From Atopobium sp. oral taxon 416 (GTDB lineage: Bacteria; Actinomycetota; Coriobacteriia; Coriobacteriales; Atopobiaceae): a DNA stretch of 64,000 bases. Shown one piece after another: positions 45,951-55,467 of the stretch. The DNA lies in assembly GCF_018128285.1 (NCBI RefSeq), contig NZ_CP072380.1, positions 1,674,001 to 1,738,000 of the forward strand, written 5' to 3'. The notes below the pieces were generated by a model that was not told the DNA's origin, did no database searches, and was given only the letters and a program-made list of their open reading frames with translations. The position numbers were made by a program, and so were the translations under genes. The number at the start of each line of letters is the position of its first letter. Position 1 is the stretch's first letter.

Positions 45951-46747
45951 TATCCTCTCATCCTCTCATCAATCTCGTACTCAAGCTGCTGCTGCTCCGA
46001 TGCGGTCAGCATCCTCCAGTGTCCCATCTCGACATTGGTCAGATGCAACGGCCCAAAGGAATCACGGTGCAGCTTGACCACATCGTGCCCCACCACACGC
46101 AGCATCCGTTTCACCTGGTGCTTTCTCCCCTCGTGGATGGTAAGTCCCACGACGCTTTGGCCGATCCGTAATCCAAACGGGGCGAGCGCCTCATAGGAGG
46201 CGCTTCCCTCTTTGGGGAAATCGACTTCAGCAGGCTGTGCTTTTCCATCCGCAAGCATAACACCCGCTTTGAGCTTCTCGATATTTTTAGGCGTTAACCT
46301 ACCTTCAATGACTGCCACGTAGTGCTTCCACACGTGCTTTGAGGGGTGTAGAAGCTGCTGTGAGGCATTGCCATTCGTGGTGAAGAGCAGAAGGCCTGTG
46401 GTGTCTTTGTCGAGTCTGCCCACTGGAAAAATACCGGGATATCTGTCAGTGGGTACCAGGCTGGCCACACAGGGCCGCCCCTGGGGGTCTGCCATCGTGG
46501 TCAGATACCCTGCCGGTTTATTGAGCATCAGGTAGGCTGCATGCGTTGCCATCTTTACCTGGTGTCCGTCGACGCACACCACATCTTCAGTCGGATCCAC
46601 CTTCGACCCGAGTTCTGTGATAACCTTGCCGTTGACGGTAACCCGCCCTGCGGTCATCAGATTCTCAGAGCCTCTGCGGGAGGCAACACCGGCGCGAGCT
46701 AAGAACTTCTGGAGGCGCAGGGGATACAGCTTATTATTCTCCGCCAT
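45950..46747 (-). CDS. Pseudouridine synthase, RluB/RsuA family
   Basis: 265 residues. S4 RNA-binding domain at residues 5-65 (RLQKFLARAGVASRRGSE), then the RsuA-type catalytic domain with the Asp motif VGRLDKDTTGLLLFT, and IHEGRKHQVKRMLRVVGHDV. It modifies a uridine in ribosomal RNA, 23S most likely given its scpB neighbour. ATG 46747 is chosen because AGGGGGAGC precedes it; an extra nine upstream codons are possible. It overlaps the scpB 3' end by 14 nt. Confidence 0.9.
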   Translation of the reverse strand: MAENNKLYPLRLQKFLARAGVASRRGSENLMTAGRVTVNGKVITELGSKVDPTEDVVCVDGHQVKMATHAAYLMLNKPAGYLTTMADPQGRPCVASLVPTDRYPGIFPVGRLDKDTTGLLLFTTNGNASQQLLHPSKHVWKHYVAVIEGRLTPKNIEKLKAGVMLADGKAQPAEVDFPKEGSASYEALAPFGLRIGQSVVGLTIHEGRKHQVKRMLRVVGHDVVKLHRDSFGPLHLTNVEMGHWRMLTASEQQQLEYEIDERMRG

Positions 46748-47447
46748 GCTCCCCCTCTGTAGTCTCTTGGTCATCCGCTGAATTGAAAAGGAGGTCGGAT
46801 CCGGTATCTAAGAGCTCATCTTCCTCTTCCATATCCTCGTCAGCTTCTTCAGGCGAAGTGGATAAGGGCACATCAGAGAGCCGCTCACGGATGTATCTCT
46901 TTGACTCCTCATCCGGGGCAAAGTCTTCCAGGTCGGGCAGGTCTTTGAGGCTGCGGAGCCCAAACTGCTCCAGGAACGCTTTCGTCGTCCCATAGGTGAT
47001 TGCGTTGCCCTGCTGAGGGTCGCGACCAAGGGATTTAATCAGGCCTTTTTCAATCAAGGAATTGATCACGCCCTCGGAGTTGACACCGCGCACCGCCTTG
47101 ACCCCTTCACGGGTGACAGGCTGCTGGTAGGCAATGACCGACAGGGTCTCCAAAGCTGCCTGCGAGAGCTTCCTTGTATCCCAGGAAAGGACGTAGGACT
47201 CAACAAGATCGTGGTAGGCCGGGTGGGTAAAGAGACGCCAGCCGCCTGCAACCTCACGCAGCTGTATACCACGGTTCTTGTCTGCATACTCCGCAGACAA
47301 ATCTGCTAAGGCTTCTTCGACCTCGCCCGGTCGGGCTCCGGTCACCTTAGCTAACTCTATCGCGGACACCGCATCCGAGGAGACTAAGAGCAGCGCTTCG
47401 AGCGCACCTTTCAGCGATCCTGAATCCGATACTTCCAAATCGCTCAC
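46734..47447 (-). CDS. scpB: Segregation and condensation protein B
   Basis: 237 residues. Winged-helix partner of the SMC-ScpAB condensin: LKGALEALLLVSSDAVSAIE, GVQLREVAGGWRL-like text, LSQAALETLSVIAYQQPVTR, VNSEGVINSLIEKGLI and TYGTTKAFLEQFGLRSL. The last 50 residues are highly acidic (EEADEDMEEEDEL), longer than in many homologues. It starts 3 bp after the scpA stop. Confidence 0.93.
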   Translation of the reverse strand: MSDLEVSDSGSLKGALEALLLVSSDAVSAIELAKVTGARPGEVEEALADLSAEYADKNRGIQLREVAGGWRLFTHPAYHDLVESYVLSWDTRKLSQAALETLSVIAYQQPVTREGVKAVRGVNSEGVINSLIEKGLIKSLGRDPQQGNAITYGTTKAFLEQFGLRSLKDLPDLEDFAPDEESKRYIRERLSDVPLSTSPEEADEDMEEEDELLDTGSDLLFNSADDQETTEGEHGGE

Positions 47448-47450
47448 TGC

Positions 47451-48257
47451 TTAATCCTCCCCATATTCGTCTAAGCCCTCATCGGGATTATACGCCGGTG
47501 CCCCTTGGACCCGGACAATTTCGATCGGAGCAAAGTTCTCCTGTTGGTGTATCTGAAGCGATCCCCGGTGGCAGAGGGTCAGCATCGCCAGAAAGGCTGC
47601 CACCACATGCTCAGGATCTTTGCTCCCCTGCAGCGCCTCCTCGAAGGTGCACTTTCCACGGGAGGCGGTGAAACGGTCGACGGAGGCCATAACGAGAGCA
47701 AGGGGAACTCGCTTCAAAGCGATATGCTCTGCCTCCAGCAGGAAGTGCTGGCGGTGTGAGAGCAGATCTGCACAGATCACAGCAAGTGAGGTGATTGTGA
47801 TCCCCCTCGTATAGTCGGGCATCAGGTTCAGGAATTCAGGGTCCGGGCCCACCGTTCTCGGGATCATCTGTGAGGTGGACTCCATCCGGCTCCCCAGTGC
47901 CGCTGCAGCATTGCGGTACTGTCTGTAGACGATCAGTCGCTGAATCAGGACTTCCCGAGCTTCCTCGGTCGTCATGTTCGAAAACTCGGCGTCCTCGTCG
48001 TCTCCGGAATCCTCCTCCACCGATTCATCTGGGACCAGTGAGGCCGCTTTGATTGCCAGCAACATAGAAGCCACGAGCACGAAGTCGCTCGCGACTTCCA
48101 AGTCAAGATCCTGCATGCGGTTGATCTCTTCGAGGTACTGGTCGGTCACCTCGGCGATCGAGATCGAGCCAATTGCGATACGCTTACGGGTGACAAGCTG
48201 CAGCAACAGGTCAAACGGGCCAGTATACCCCTGCGTGTGGACACGATACGATGGCAT
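47451..48257 (-). CDS. scpA: Segregation and condensation protein A
   Basis: 268 residues. Kleisin subunit binding SMC: YTGPFDLLLQLVTRKRIAIG, ISIAEVTDQYLEEI, LVASMLLAIKAASLVPD at the N-terminus and a C-terminal winged helix (CTFEEALQGSKDPEHVVAAF). It follows the site-2 protease gene by 6 bp. Confidence 0.92.
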   Translation of the reverse strand: MPSYRVHTQGYTGPFDLLLQLVTRKRIAIGSISIAEVTDQYLEEINRMQDLDLEVASDFVLVASMLLAIKAASLVPDESVEEDSGDDEDAEFSNMTTEEAREVLIQRLIVYRQYRNAAAALGSRMESTSQMIPRTVGPDPEFLNLMPDYTRGITITSLAVICADLLSHRQHFLLEAEHIALKRVPLALVMASVDRFTASRGKCTFEEALQGSKDPEHVVAAFLAMLTLCHRGSLQIHQQENFAPIEIVRVQGAPAYNPDEGLDEYGED

Positions 48258-48263
48258 GCTCGA

Positions 48264-48941
48264 TCAGGCCCCTAAGAGCAAGTTCGAGAGGTTGTCGACA
48301 GTGAAGTTGAGGTAGATGCCCAAGGGGTCCACATGGAAGATGATCGGCAACAGGTAGAGCAGGATAAAGAGGATCGGCAGCGCATAAGCCTGGATCTGGT
48401 AATAGCGGTCACGGGCCTCACCGTGCAGCAGCGGCAGGATCAGCTTTGAGCCGTCCAGCGGAGGCAACGGCAGAATATTGAAGAAGGCCAAGCTCAGGTT
48501 GACCTCCACATAGGCGGAAAGGACATAGAGCACCCAGAACCAGCCGGTGTAGCCGGTAAACACCACATTCGCATCGATGATGCGAAAGGTCAGGGCACCG
48601 ACGAGCGCTTGGATCATGTTCGAGATCGGGCCCGCTGCCGCGACAAGCGCGTCATCACGGCCGGGATTGCGCAGCCGGTAGGGACTGTACGGGACCGGCT
48701 TTGCGTAAGCGAAGACCGGGCCACGCAGCACCACCATGATCAGCGGCAGGATGATCGAGCCAAAGGGATCGATGTGCTTAAGCGGATTGAGCGTGAGTCT
48801 CCCCGCTTCCCGTGCGGTCGGGTCGCCCAGTTTATCTGCGGTCCATGCATGGGCAACCTCGTGCACGATTGCAGAGAACATCAAAAGCGCCACCTCAATG
48901 ACGGCGCTGATCAGAGTCAATAAAGAAAACGAAGTGTACAA
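48264..48941 (-). CDS. Site-2 protease family membrane protein (M50, YwhC-like)
   Basis: 225 residues. Zinc-binding HEVAH (His27, Glu28, His31) lies in the first membrane segment, and the second motif NILPLPPLDGSK carries the third ligand Asp. Five to six hydrophobic segments. Short M50 proteins of this kind sit beside scpAB in many Gram-positives; their substrates are unknown. It begins 13 bp after a small membrane-protein gene. Confidence 0.87.
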   Translation of the reverse strand: MYTSFSLLTLISAVIEVALLMFSAIVHEVAHAWTADKLGDPTAREAGRLTLNPLKHIDPFGSIILPLIMVVLRGPVFAYAKPVPYSPYRLRNPGRDDALVAAAGPISNMIQALVGALTFRIIDANVVFTGYTGWFWVLYVLSAYVEVNLSLAFFNILPLPPLDGSKLILPLLHGEARDRYYQIQAYALPILFILLYLLPIIFHVDPLGIYLNFTVDNLSNLLLGA

Positions 48942-48954
48942 GTCCTATCCTTCC

Positions 48955-49242
48955 TCAGGCTTGGGCACGATCGGCATAGTAGCTCAATAGTTTACTGATA
49001 ATCATCAGGATTACCCCAGCGATAATGAAGTCACCGCGCAGACTACCCCCAAACGGCAACGGGTATACCAGCATACCCCTTAGGGCGGGAATCAGGAGAT
49101 GTGACAGGGCATCGGTGAGGTTGACGATCACAAGACGTGAGGTACCGCTGTAGACAGCTACGATCACGACCATCACAAACCAGGTAATGCCCAGCCAAAA
49201 AGCTACCCGGGAGAGAATGAACATCATCTGCCTGTTATTCAT
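48955..49242 (-). CDS. Small membrane protein, function unknown
   Basis: 95 residues with three hydrophobic segments (about 10-30, 40-55, 68-88): VAFWLGITWFVMVVIVAVYS and GDFIIAGVILMIISKLLSYY. I do not recognise a family. It overlaps the ABC-F stop by 4 nt, so it is likely expressed with its neighbours. Confidence 0.6.
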   Translation of the reverse strand: MNNRQMMFILSRVAFWLGITWFVMVVIVAVYSGTSRLVIVNLTDALSHLLIPALRGMLVYPLPFGGSLRGDFIIAGVILMIISKLLSYYADRAQA

Positions 49243-51203
49243 GCTTTGCTAGCTTCCTCAATTTTGGTCGAAAGGTCCAGCCACTCATCTTCGAGCTTTG
49301 GGATCTTTTTGCTCAGTGCCTGGTACTCCTGCATGCACTGATTGAATTTGTCGGTGTCGTTGTAGAGCTTCTCGTCCGCCATCTGCTTCATCAGCTCGTC
49401 GTAGCGCTCATGCGCCGGATCGAGCGCGGCTTCAATCTCCGCGAGCCGCTTCTTGTCCTTGCGCAACGCTTTCTGACGCTGATGGCGGGCTCCGGCCTCC
49501 GCACGTTTCTGCTCCTTGATCTTCTCGACTTTCGGCGCCTGTTTCTTCTCAGAAGCAGGGATTTTGTTACTGTCACCCTGCGCCTGGGCTTCCAGCTCAG
49601 TGCGCTTCCACTGGTAGTACTCGTAGTCCCCATCGTAGAGCGTCACCTTGTGGTCACGGATATCCACAACCTTGTTTGCGATGGTGCGCACCAGGTGCTC
49701 ATCGTGGCTGATCAGGATGATCGTGCCCGGGAAATCCTTGAGGGCATCCTCCAGGATATCGACCGAGTCGATATCCAAGTGGTTGGTCGGCTCATCGAAG
49801 AGCAAGAGTGGCGCCGGCTCGACAAGCATCTTGGCAAGTGCAAGTCGTGCCTTCTCGCCGCCGGAGAGGACTGAGACCCGCTTGTCCACATCGTCCCCGT
49901 GGAAGAGGAAGGCACCCAAGAGCTTGCGCTCCTGCGAGCTCGTCCAACCCGGGGCAGCCGAGTCGATCTCCTGCATCACGGTGTTGCCGGAGTGCAGCTC
50001 TTCCAGCTGGTGCTGCGCATAATAGGCGCGAGTGACATTTTGCCCCAACGTGATGGTTCCAGTGTCAGGCTTGAAGATCCCACAGATCAACTTTATCATC
50101 GTTGACTTACCGGCGCCGTTGGGACCCACCAGCGCGACATGATCTCCCCGGTAGAAGGAGAGATTCACATCTTTGTACACATGGTTGTCCCCAAAGGACT
50201 TGGAGACCTCCTTGAGCGAGACCACTTCATCCCCGGTCCTGGGAGGATCCGGGAACTTGAAGTGTACGTGTTTGGTGCCTTCAGGCAGGATCACGAGCTC
50301 CTTTTTGATCTGCTCGATACGCTTCATGCGTTCCTGCGCCTGGGCAGCCTTCTTCGGCTTATAGCGGAACTTGTCCACAAAGACCTGCATGTGTGCAATT
50401 TCACGTTCCTGAGCAGCACGCTTGGCGCGCATCTGCTCCAGGTTATCCTCACGCTGCTTGAGGTAGCTCTTGTAGTTGCCCACGTAGGTGGTAATACATC
50501 GGTTTTCGATAGCGGCTACATGAGAGACACAGGCATCCATAAAGGCACGATCGTGTGAGACAATCAGGACAGCACCCTTGTAGGAGGTGAGGAACTTTTC
50601 AAACCACTGGACGCTTTCCAAGTCCAGATGGTTGGTCGGCTCGTCGAGCAGCAACAGATCCGGATTCCTCAGCAACAGCTTCGAGAGCACAATGCGCATC
50701 TGCCAGCCACCGGAGAAATCTTTTGCAGGTTTATCGAGATCCTCAACCGGGAATCCGAGACCAGTGAGGATCTGGCGGGCACGGGAATCCAGCTCGTAGC
50801 CGCCGAACGTCTCAAAGCGCTCCTGGGCGTGCGCATAGTCCTCAAGCAGATGGTTGAGCGCGTCGCCTTCGGGTGTCACCGAGATCTTGTTCTCAAGTTC
50901 GTGGACTTTTCTCTCCCAGTGCTTGACCTCTTTGGCGGAGTCGATAACCTCCTGTAGTGCTGTCTTGTCTCCCGAGATCTCCGTCTCCTGCTCCAGGTAG
51001 CCGATGGTGGTACCTTTTGCAAAGGACACGGTCCCCTCATCAGGGGTCTCCAGACCCATCAGAATATGCAAAAAGGTCGTCTTACCCGCTCCGTTGGGGC
51101 CAACGAGAGCCCAGCGCTCCCCTGCGTTGAGCTGCAAGGTAGCAGCCGCGTAGAGGACGCGGCTGCCAAATGATTTCGTTATCTTATCTGCAAGTACAAT
51201 CAA
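49239..51203 (-). CDS. ABC-F family ATPase
   Basis: 654 residues, no membrane segments. Domain 1: Walker A GPNGAGKTT, FSGGWQMRI, LDEPTNHLDL. The interdomain linker (about 235-320) is long and basic (KPKKAAQAQERMKRIEQIKK). Domain 2: GPNGAGKSTM, LSGGEKARL, FDEPTNHLDI. The C-terminal extension (about 555-654) is a charged coiled coil. The linker and extension suggest the YdiF/YkpA-Uup region of the ABC-F tree, translation factors on the ribosome. It differs clearly from the Uup-like protein at 34122. Start at ATG 51203. Confidence 0.88.
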   Translation of the reverse strand: MIVLADKITKSFGSRVLYAAATLQLNAGERWALVGPNGAGKTTFLHILMGLETPDEGTVSFAKGTTIGYLEQETEISGDKTALQEVIDSAKEVKHWERKVHELENKISVTPEGDALNHLLEDYAHAQERFETFGGYELDSRARQILTGLGFPVEDLDKPAKDFSGGWQMRIVLSKLLLRNPDLLLLDEPTNHLDLESVQWFEKFLTSYKGAVLIVSHDRAFMDACVSHVAAIENRCITTYVGNYKSYLKQREDNLEQMRAKRAAQEREIAHMQVFVDKFRYKPKKAAQAQERMKRIEQIKKELVILPEGTKHVHFKFPDPPRTGDEVVSLKEVSKSFGDNHVYKDVNLSFYRGDHVALVGPNGAGKSTMIKLICGIFKPDTGTITLGQNVTRAYYAQHQLEELHSGNTVMQEIDSAAPGWTSSQERKLLGAFLFHGDDVDKRVSVLSGGEKARLALAKMLVEPAPLLLFDEPTNHLDIDSVDILEDALKDFPGTIILISHDEHLVRTIANKVVDIRDHKVTLYDGDYEYYQWKRTELEAQAQGDSNKIPASEKKQAPKVEKIKEQKRAEAGARHQRQKALRKDKKRLAEIEAALDPAHERYDELMKQMADEKLYNDTDKFNQCMQEYQALSKKIPKLEDEWLDLSTKIEEASKA

Positions 51204-51218
51204 AGATAAAAACTCCCA

Positions 51219-51415
51219 CTACTTCTGAACAGTCAGGTGGATTGCAAAGCCTGCAATCTCATGTTTGAAATATACCAAGAAGGTCGAGCCGTCCGGATTC
51301 TTCACGCGTGAATCCTCATAATGGACTCTACTTCTTCGTCGGTCGAAGCGTTGATGCCCACGTGCGCTACATACATATTGAAGAGTTTCTTCGGGTCCTT
51401 TGCCTCCTCAGCCAT
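51219..51415 (-). pseudogene. Short decayed VOC-like domain, resembling the C-terminus of KHG/KDPG aldolases
   Basis: The minus strand from ATG 51415 reads DPKKLFNMYVAHVGINASTD, EEVESIM, then shifts frame to EDSRVKNPDGSTFLVYFKHE and IAGFAIHLTVQK with a stop at 51219. HVGIN near the start and GFAIHL near the end are the two edges of a glyoxalase-like domain (normally about 100 residues) attached to some 2-keto-3-deoxygluconate aldolases. The middle is missing. Family assignment is tentative. The stretch 51416-51629 shows nothing recognisable. Confidence 0.4.
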
Positions 51416-51629
51416 GACTCGTCCTCTCATTTCTGGTTTATACATACAGATTGAGTATAGAATACCCATCTGAACACAACATATATAACCACGCTAAATC
51501 CCCTCTTGCAGTGCGTTGATAATCCGGCTGTCGCCTATTCGTCTGAGCGGGGTCTCTGTCCGCAGCAATCACGGTATTCAAGCGTATTCGGGAGAGACAC
51601 ATTGTCCGGTCAAGGACCATCGCTGCTCC

Positions 51630-52980
51630 CTAGGGAAACGATGATTAATGCCCCATAACGTGTTAGAGGGGACCGACCACACGACTTTTCGCGGCCGGAA
51701 TGCGGGAAAGGCAGAAAAGGTTGCTCATCCAGCACGTACAGGAGCCGCCATCCTGTCATCTGTCCTGCCCCATGCACCGCAAGAAGGCTCCAAGACGGAT
51801 CAAGCGACGCTGAGAGCCGGGAGGTGCAGCCTGCCGGCAGAAGATACACATGGGTAAGGTTTGCAAGGGCGAGAAAGACTTGAGTGTGCAGGCATCTTCT
51901 CTATCCTCCTGTAGCGCTTCCTTAAGGGGTCGAAGCGCCGCTTCACGATGAGGAAGGGATGCTCTACCTTTAAGCGGCTGGATGCCTTCCTGGACTCGAT
52001 ACCCTTCTCGGAGAAGAGCACACAGGCAAGGCCCTCTCTAGTCGAAGGCTTTCTTAGCAACGCTTTAGCGCATAGATGAGAGGTGTGGGTCTTTATGCGT
52101 CCTTAAGGGCGCTTCGCTATACCTATATAGCCTAAAGTCTGCGCAGCAGAACCTGTCATACTCCCTTACGAGTGCGTGTGCCACAGGATATGTCGGATAC
52201 ATTCTAGGCGATCGTCTCCACACCATGCACAAGGCCACCTGCGGCATCCACGCCGATATGCGCCTTGTATCAGATACGCCAGGTCTTCCCTTTCTTGGAC
52301 TGGTGCGCTTTAAGGGTTACGCGCATGGTCCTTGTCCTTCGTGGAGCTTTAGGGCCCAGGTGAAGGTCACATCCACCATGGAGCCGCCTTGTACCGTGAT
52401 CCCTGCCTTTTCGAGCTTCTGAGTCCAGGTGCAAAGCACAAGCCTTGCCGAGTCCCTCTCGCTTTAAGGCTATGGCACATCTTCGCAAGTGTCGTCGCAT
52501 CTGGCACCTGCGCTTGCATGAGGTCTGCGTGCACAGAAGCGCTGCCAGGAGTAGCAATCCAGGATAGCATCCTTAAGTTTCCTCGTCTTAAGAGAGCAAA
52601 CATGACCTAAAGCAGGATACAGCCTAAAGCTTCGTCTTTGCAGCGCGCACATGCCTGACAAGAGCCTGTCCGTGGTAGCTGGTATCTACCAGTGCAATCC
52701 AGCTGTCCCACGCAACGATTACATCCATTCGCTCCAGGTGTGCCTCTCGCTTAGTCTTTCTCCCTAGACCTTAGGATTTAAGGTCCTAAAAGCTCATCTG
52801 GCTGCCCATATCTGTCTTTTGGATATGCTGGAATACGTTGCTGTAATTATAACATATCCGCAGGCAGATAGGCATCTATGTGGGTATGGGCACTGCGTGG
52901 TTCGAGACATTTTGAACAGGCGGCCTACAGCGTGTGGCCCCAGTGACCTCATCGAGGCGAATTAATCATCGTTTCCCTAG
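51630..52980 (-). mobile_element. Full-length IS5-family element (copy C), decayed transposase
   Basis: GGAAACGATGATTAAT ends (51634-51649 and complement 52961-52976), each with CTAG outside. 1.35 kb. The minus-strand leader (52980-52700) carries the extended -10 TGTTATAAT (complement of TATAAT at 52846-52851) and the stem at 52767-52785, then EAHLERMDVIVAWDSW-like text. The transposase continues in pieces: PDATTLAKMCHSLKARG (52530-52470), GGSMVDVTFT-like frame, and AHQSKKGKTW (52310). The catalytic region is interrupted by many stops. Confidence 0.75.
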
Positions 52981-52984
52981 GGAA

Positions 52985-53725
52985 GCAGGGCGAGGCATGT
53001 GCCACCTGCTTACAGGCTGAGAAAGCTCATAGGTATCTGCCCCTGCTGCCCGCTCTCGACACCCAGCAGGGAGTCGAGGTGGGTCTCGTATCTGCTAAAG
53101 GGCAGGAAGGTCCTCTTCCCCAACCAGGTCTGCTCCACAAACATCACCTATATCCAGACAGGGAAAGGCACACCTACCTTGGCGACCGTCATCGATCGGT
53201 TCAGCCGCTACATCGTCTGCTGGAAGCCCTTTGACACCATGCGTGCCAAAGAGATTGTCGCCTGCGCCAGGCAGGCCTTCACGAAGCACGTGACCCTCTC
53301 CATCATGAACTTTGAGCAGAGAGGTGTGTTTGGCTCTGATACGTACGCATTCACTGCTCGCCTCCATGCATGTGGAGCAGAGCCTGAACAGAAAGGGTCA
53401 GATGAAGGGACGACGCCCTCATGCAAAGATGGCTCGGCACACTCAAGAGCAAATGCCTGCGGCAGGAGGAGTACAGTACACCCGCCAGAGCTTAAGGGTG
53501 ACCGCCGAGAAGTTCGTCGCGTGGTACAGCGAGGAGCAGGCCCTCGGTCGCTTAGCTGTGACACGCCGGTACAATGGTACAGGAGTATCGTCTGCGAGGC
53601 TGCATGCCCTTCAATGGTACTGTCTGTACGGGAAGGGGTTCAGAAAGGATCAGGCTTTCCCTATCTTACAGGTTCGGACACTTCACAGAACCGGCGGCAC
53701 CTCTAGTACATGAGGAAATCCTTCG
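52985..53725 (+). mobile_element. IS3-family transposase remnant (DDE core)
   Basis: The frame 52999-53400 reads YLLKGRKVLFPNQVCSTNIT, TLATVIDRFSRYIVCWKPFD and MRAKEIVACARQAFTKHVTL. The first catalytic Asp is replaced (STNITYIQ where relatives have STDITYIQ), and the second region is NFEQRGVFGS instead of an SDQGS-like motif. The rest (53400-53600) is frameshifted: KSECLRQEEYRTPAELKG-type text and DTPVQWYR. It abuts the IS5 CTAG on the left. The sequence 53726-53818 to the argR stop is unassigned. Confidence 0.6.
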
Positions 53726-53818
53726 GTCATGTTTTCAACGACTGTGCGGCAAAATCAGTTCTAACAATAGGGACGTTCTATCCAGACATTCGAATCGAAC
53801 ACTCCTCGTGCTACAGGC

Positions 53819-54250
53819 TCAGTGCTGTGGCACGAGGGTATCAATCAGACTACCCACTTGACGGGCGGAAGTTGCATCATTTGCCAGGATAAAGATGGTG
53901 TCGTCTCCGGCTATCGTACCCAATACATGGTCAAGCGCTGCTGCGTCGATTGCCCCGGCTACCGCCGGGGCACTGCCCGGGTAGGTATGCACCACGATGA
54001 TGTTTTTGGCGCACTCCACGGTTTTCACCATGTTAGAGACCAGCTGCGAGAGCTTTTTATCCTCCGGTAGCTGATAAAAGTCCCTATCCGATTTCAGAAG
54101 ACCCATATCGGCAATGTCACGCGAAATCGTCGTCTGGGTGCAGTCAAAGCCAAGCTCGCCTAGATTCCTCACGATTTCGTTTTGCGTATGTATCTGTTGT
54201 GTGCGGACCAACTGACGTATGGCGCGTTGGCGCTCACTTCTTCGGCTCAT
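53819..54250 (-). CDS. argR: Arginine repressor
   Basis: 143 residues. N-terminal winged helix (RRSERQRAIRQLVRTQQIHT, FDCTQTTISRDIADMGLLK) and the C-terminal arginine-binding hexamerisation domain (NIIVVHTYPGSAPAVAGAID, GTIAGDDTIFILAND, with the GDDT arginine contact). It binds ARG boxes when arginine is abundant. The start overlaps the argD stop by 4 nt, so the repressor is last in argCJBDR, giving feedback on its own operon. Confidence 0.94.
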   Translation of the reverse strand: MSRRSERQRAIRQLVRTQQIHTQNEIVRNLGELGFDCTQTTISRDIADMGLLKSDRDFYQLPEDKKLSQLVSNMVKTVECAKNIIVVHTYPGSAPAVAGAIDAAALDHVLGTIAGDDTIFILANDATSARQVGSLIDTLVPQH

Positions 54251-55458
54251 ACAAGCATCTTCCCCAGTGCAACAATCAACTCATCAATATCGGATATCGA
54301 ACAGATCAGTGGCGGAACGAAGCGTAACGTCGAAGGTCCGGTCGCGTTGAGGACGAACCCCTCATCGAGCGCTTTGGACACTACCTCACAGGCATTGTAC
54401 TTCTCATCGAGATCACAGCCGACCATCAGACCCAAACCACGGACCTGGACTACCGCCGGCAGTTTTGCAAGCTGCTCGCGCAGATAGGCACCAGTCATCT
54501 GTACATTTTTAGCAAGGGCAGGATCGGCGAGCTTGGGAAGCGTTGCTGCACAGGCAGCGATAGCGAGATTGCTGCCGCCGAAGGTGGAGCCATGGTCGCC
54601 CGGGCCGAAGTCATTGGCTGCCTCACCCCTCGCTGCGCAGGCACCCATCGGAAAGCCGTTGGCAATCGCCTTTGCCATCGCCACCACATCGGGCACGATC
54701 CCATAGTTCTGGAAACCAAAGGCTTTGCCGGTTCTGAACATCCCACACTGTACCTCATCGCACACAAAGAGTCCGCCCACACTGTGCGTAAGCTCTTCGG
54801 CTTTCTGAAGGAACTCCGGCGTGCAGGGGTGAACACCACTTTCTCCTTGGATGCACTCCACGAGCATACCCGCAATCTGATTGCCTTCTTGGTCAAAGAG
54901 ATGCTGGAGAGCATCTAAATCGTTGATCGGGGTTACGATAAACCCACCAGGCATCGGCTGAAAAGCTTCCTGTTTCTCAGGCTGGGCGGTGGCGGCAAGC
55001 GTCTCCATCGTGCGGCCATGGAAACTGTTTTTGAGGACCACGATCTTGGTGGCACCAGAATGTGTGTTGTGTGCGTGCATGCGGACCAATTTGATCGCAC
55101 ACTCGTTAGCTTCGGCGCCGGAGTTGGCAAAGAAGGTCCTCCATCCGGTCGCCTTGTCGGCGGGCGCCTCCCGATCCAGCAGGTCGCTCAGTTCTTTGGC
55201 TACCTCACCCCTATGCTCGATATAGAAGTAGTTCGACACGTGCATGAGCTGTGCGGCTTGATCCTGCACCGCCTTCACGACATCCGGATCACAGTGCCCC
55301 AAACTGCACACGGCGATCCCCCCGAGGAAATCGGTGTACTGTTTTCCTTTGTCATCCCACAGATGCATGCCAGACCCTCGCACGAACTCAACGGGGAGTC
55401 GGTTGATTGTATGCATCAGATATTTGTCTTCAAGCTTCTGTTGTTCTTCTAATGACAT
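54247..55458 (-). CDS. argD: Acetylornithine aminotransferase
   Basis: 403 residues. Class III PLP transaminase converting N-acetylglutamate semialdehyde to N-acetylornithine. Motifs: FLGGIAVCSLGHCDPDVVKA, TFFANSGAEANECAIKL, FHGRTMETLAATAQPEKQ, LFVCDEVQCGMFRTGKAFGF, and the PLP lysine in AMAKAIANGFPMGA. It lies 9 bp after argB and overlaps argR. Confidence 0.94.
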   Translation of the reverse strand: MSLEEQQKLEDKYLMHTINRLPVEFVRGSGMHLWDDKGKQYTDFLGGIAVCSLGHCDPDVVKAVQDQAAQLMHVSNYFYIEHRGEVAKELSDLLDREAPADKATGWRTFFANSGAEANECAIKLVRMHAHNTHSGATKIVVLKNSFHGRTMETLAATAQPEKQEAFQPMPGGFIVTPINDLDALQHLFDQEGNQIAGMLVECIQGESGVHPCTPEFLQKAEELTHSVGGLFVCDEVQCGMFRTGKAFGFQNYGIVPDVVAMAKAIANGFPMGACAARGEAANDFGPGDHGSTFGGSNLAIAACAATLPKLADPALAKNVQMTGAYLREQLAKLPAVVQVRGLGLMVGCDLDEKYNACEVVSKALDEGFVLNATGPSTLRFVPPLICSISDIDELIVALGKMLV

Positions 55459-55467
55459 CGCTCGCTC

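Noticed and set aside
51438-51620. 60-codon minus-strand frame upstream of the VOC relic
   Set aside because: No motif, no ribosome site, and it ends beside the IS5 boundary. Not supported as a gene.
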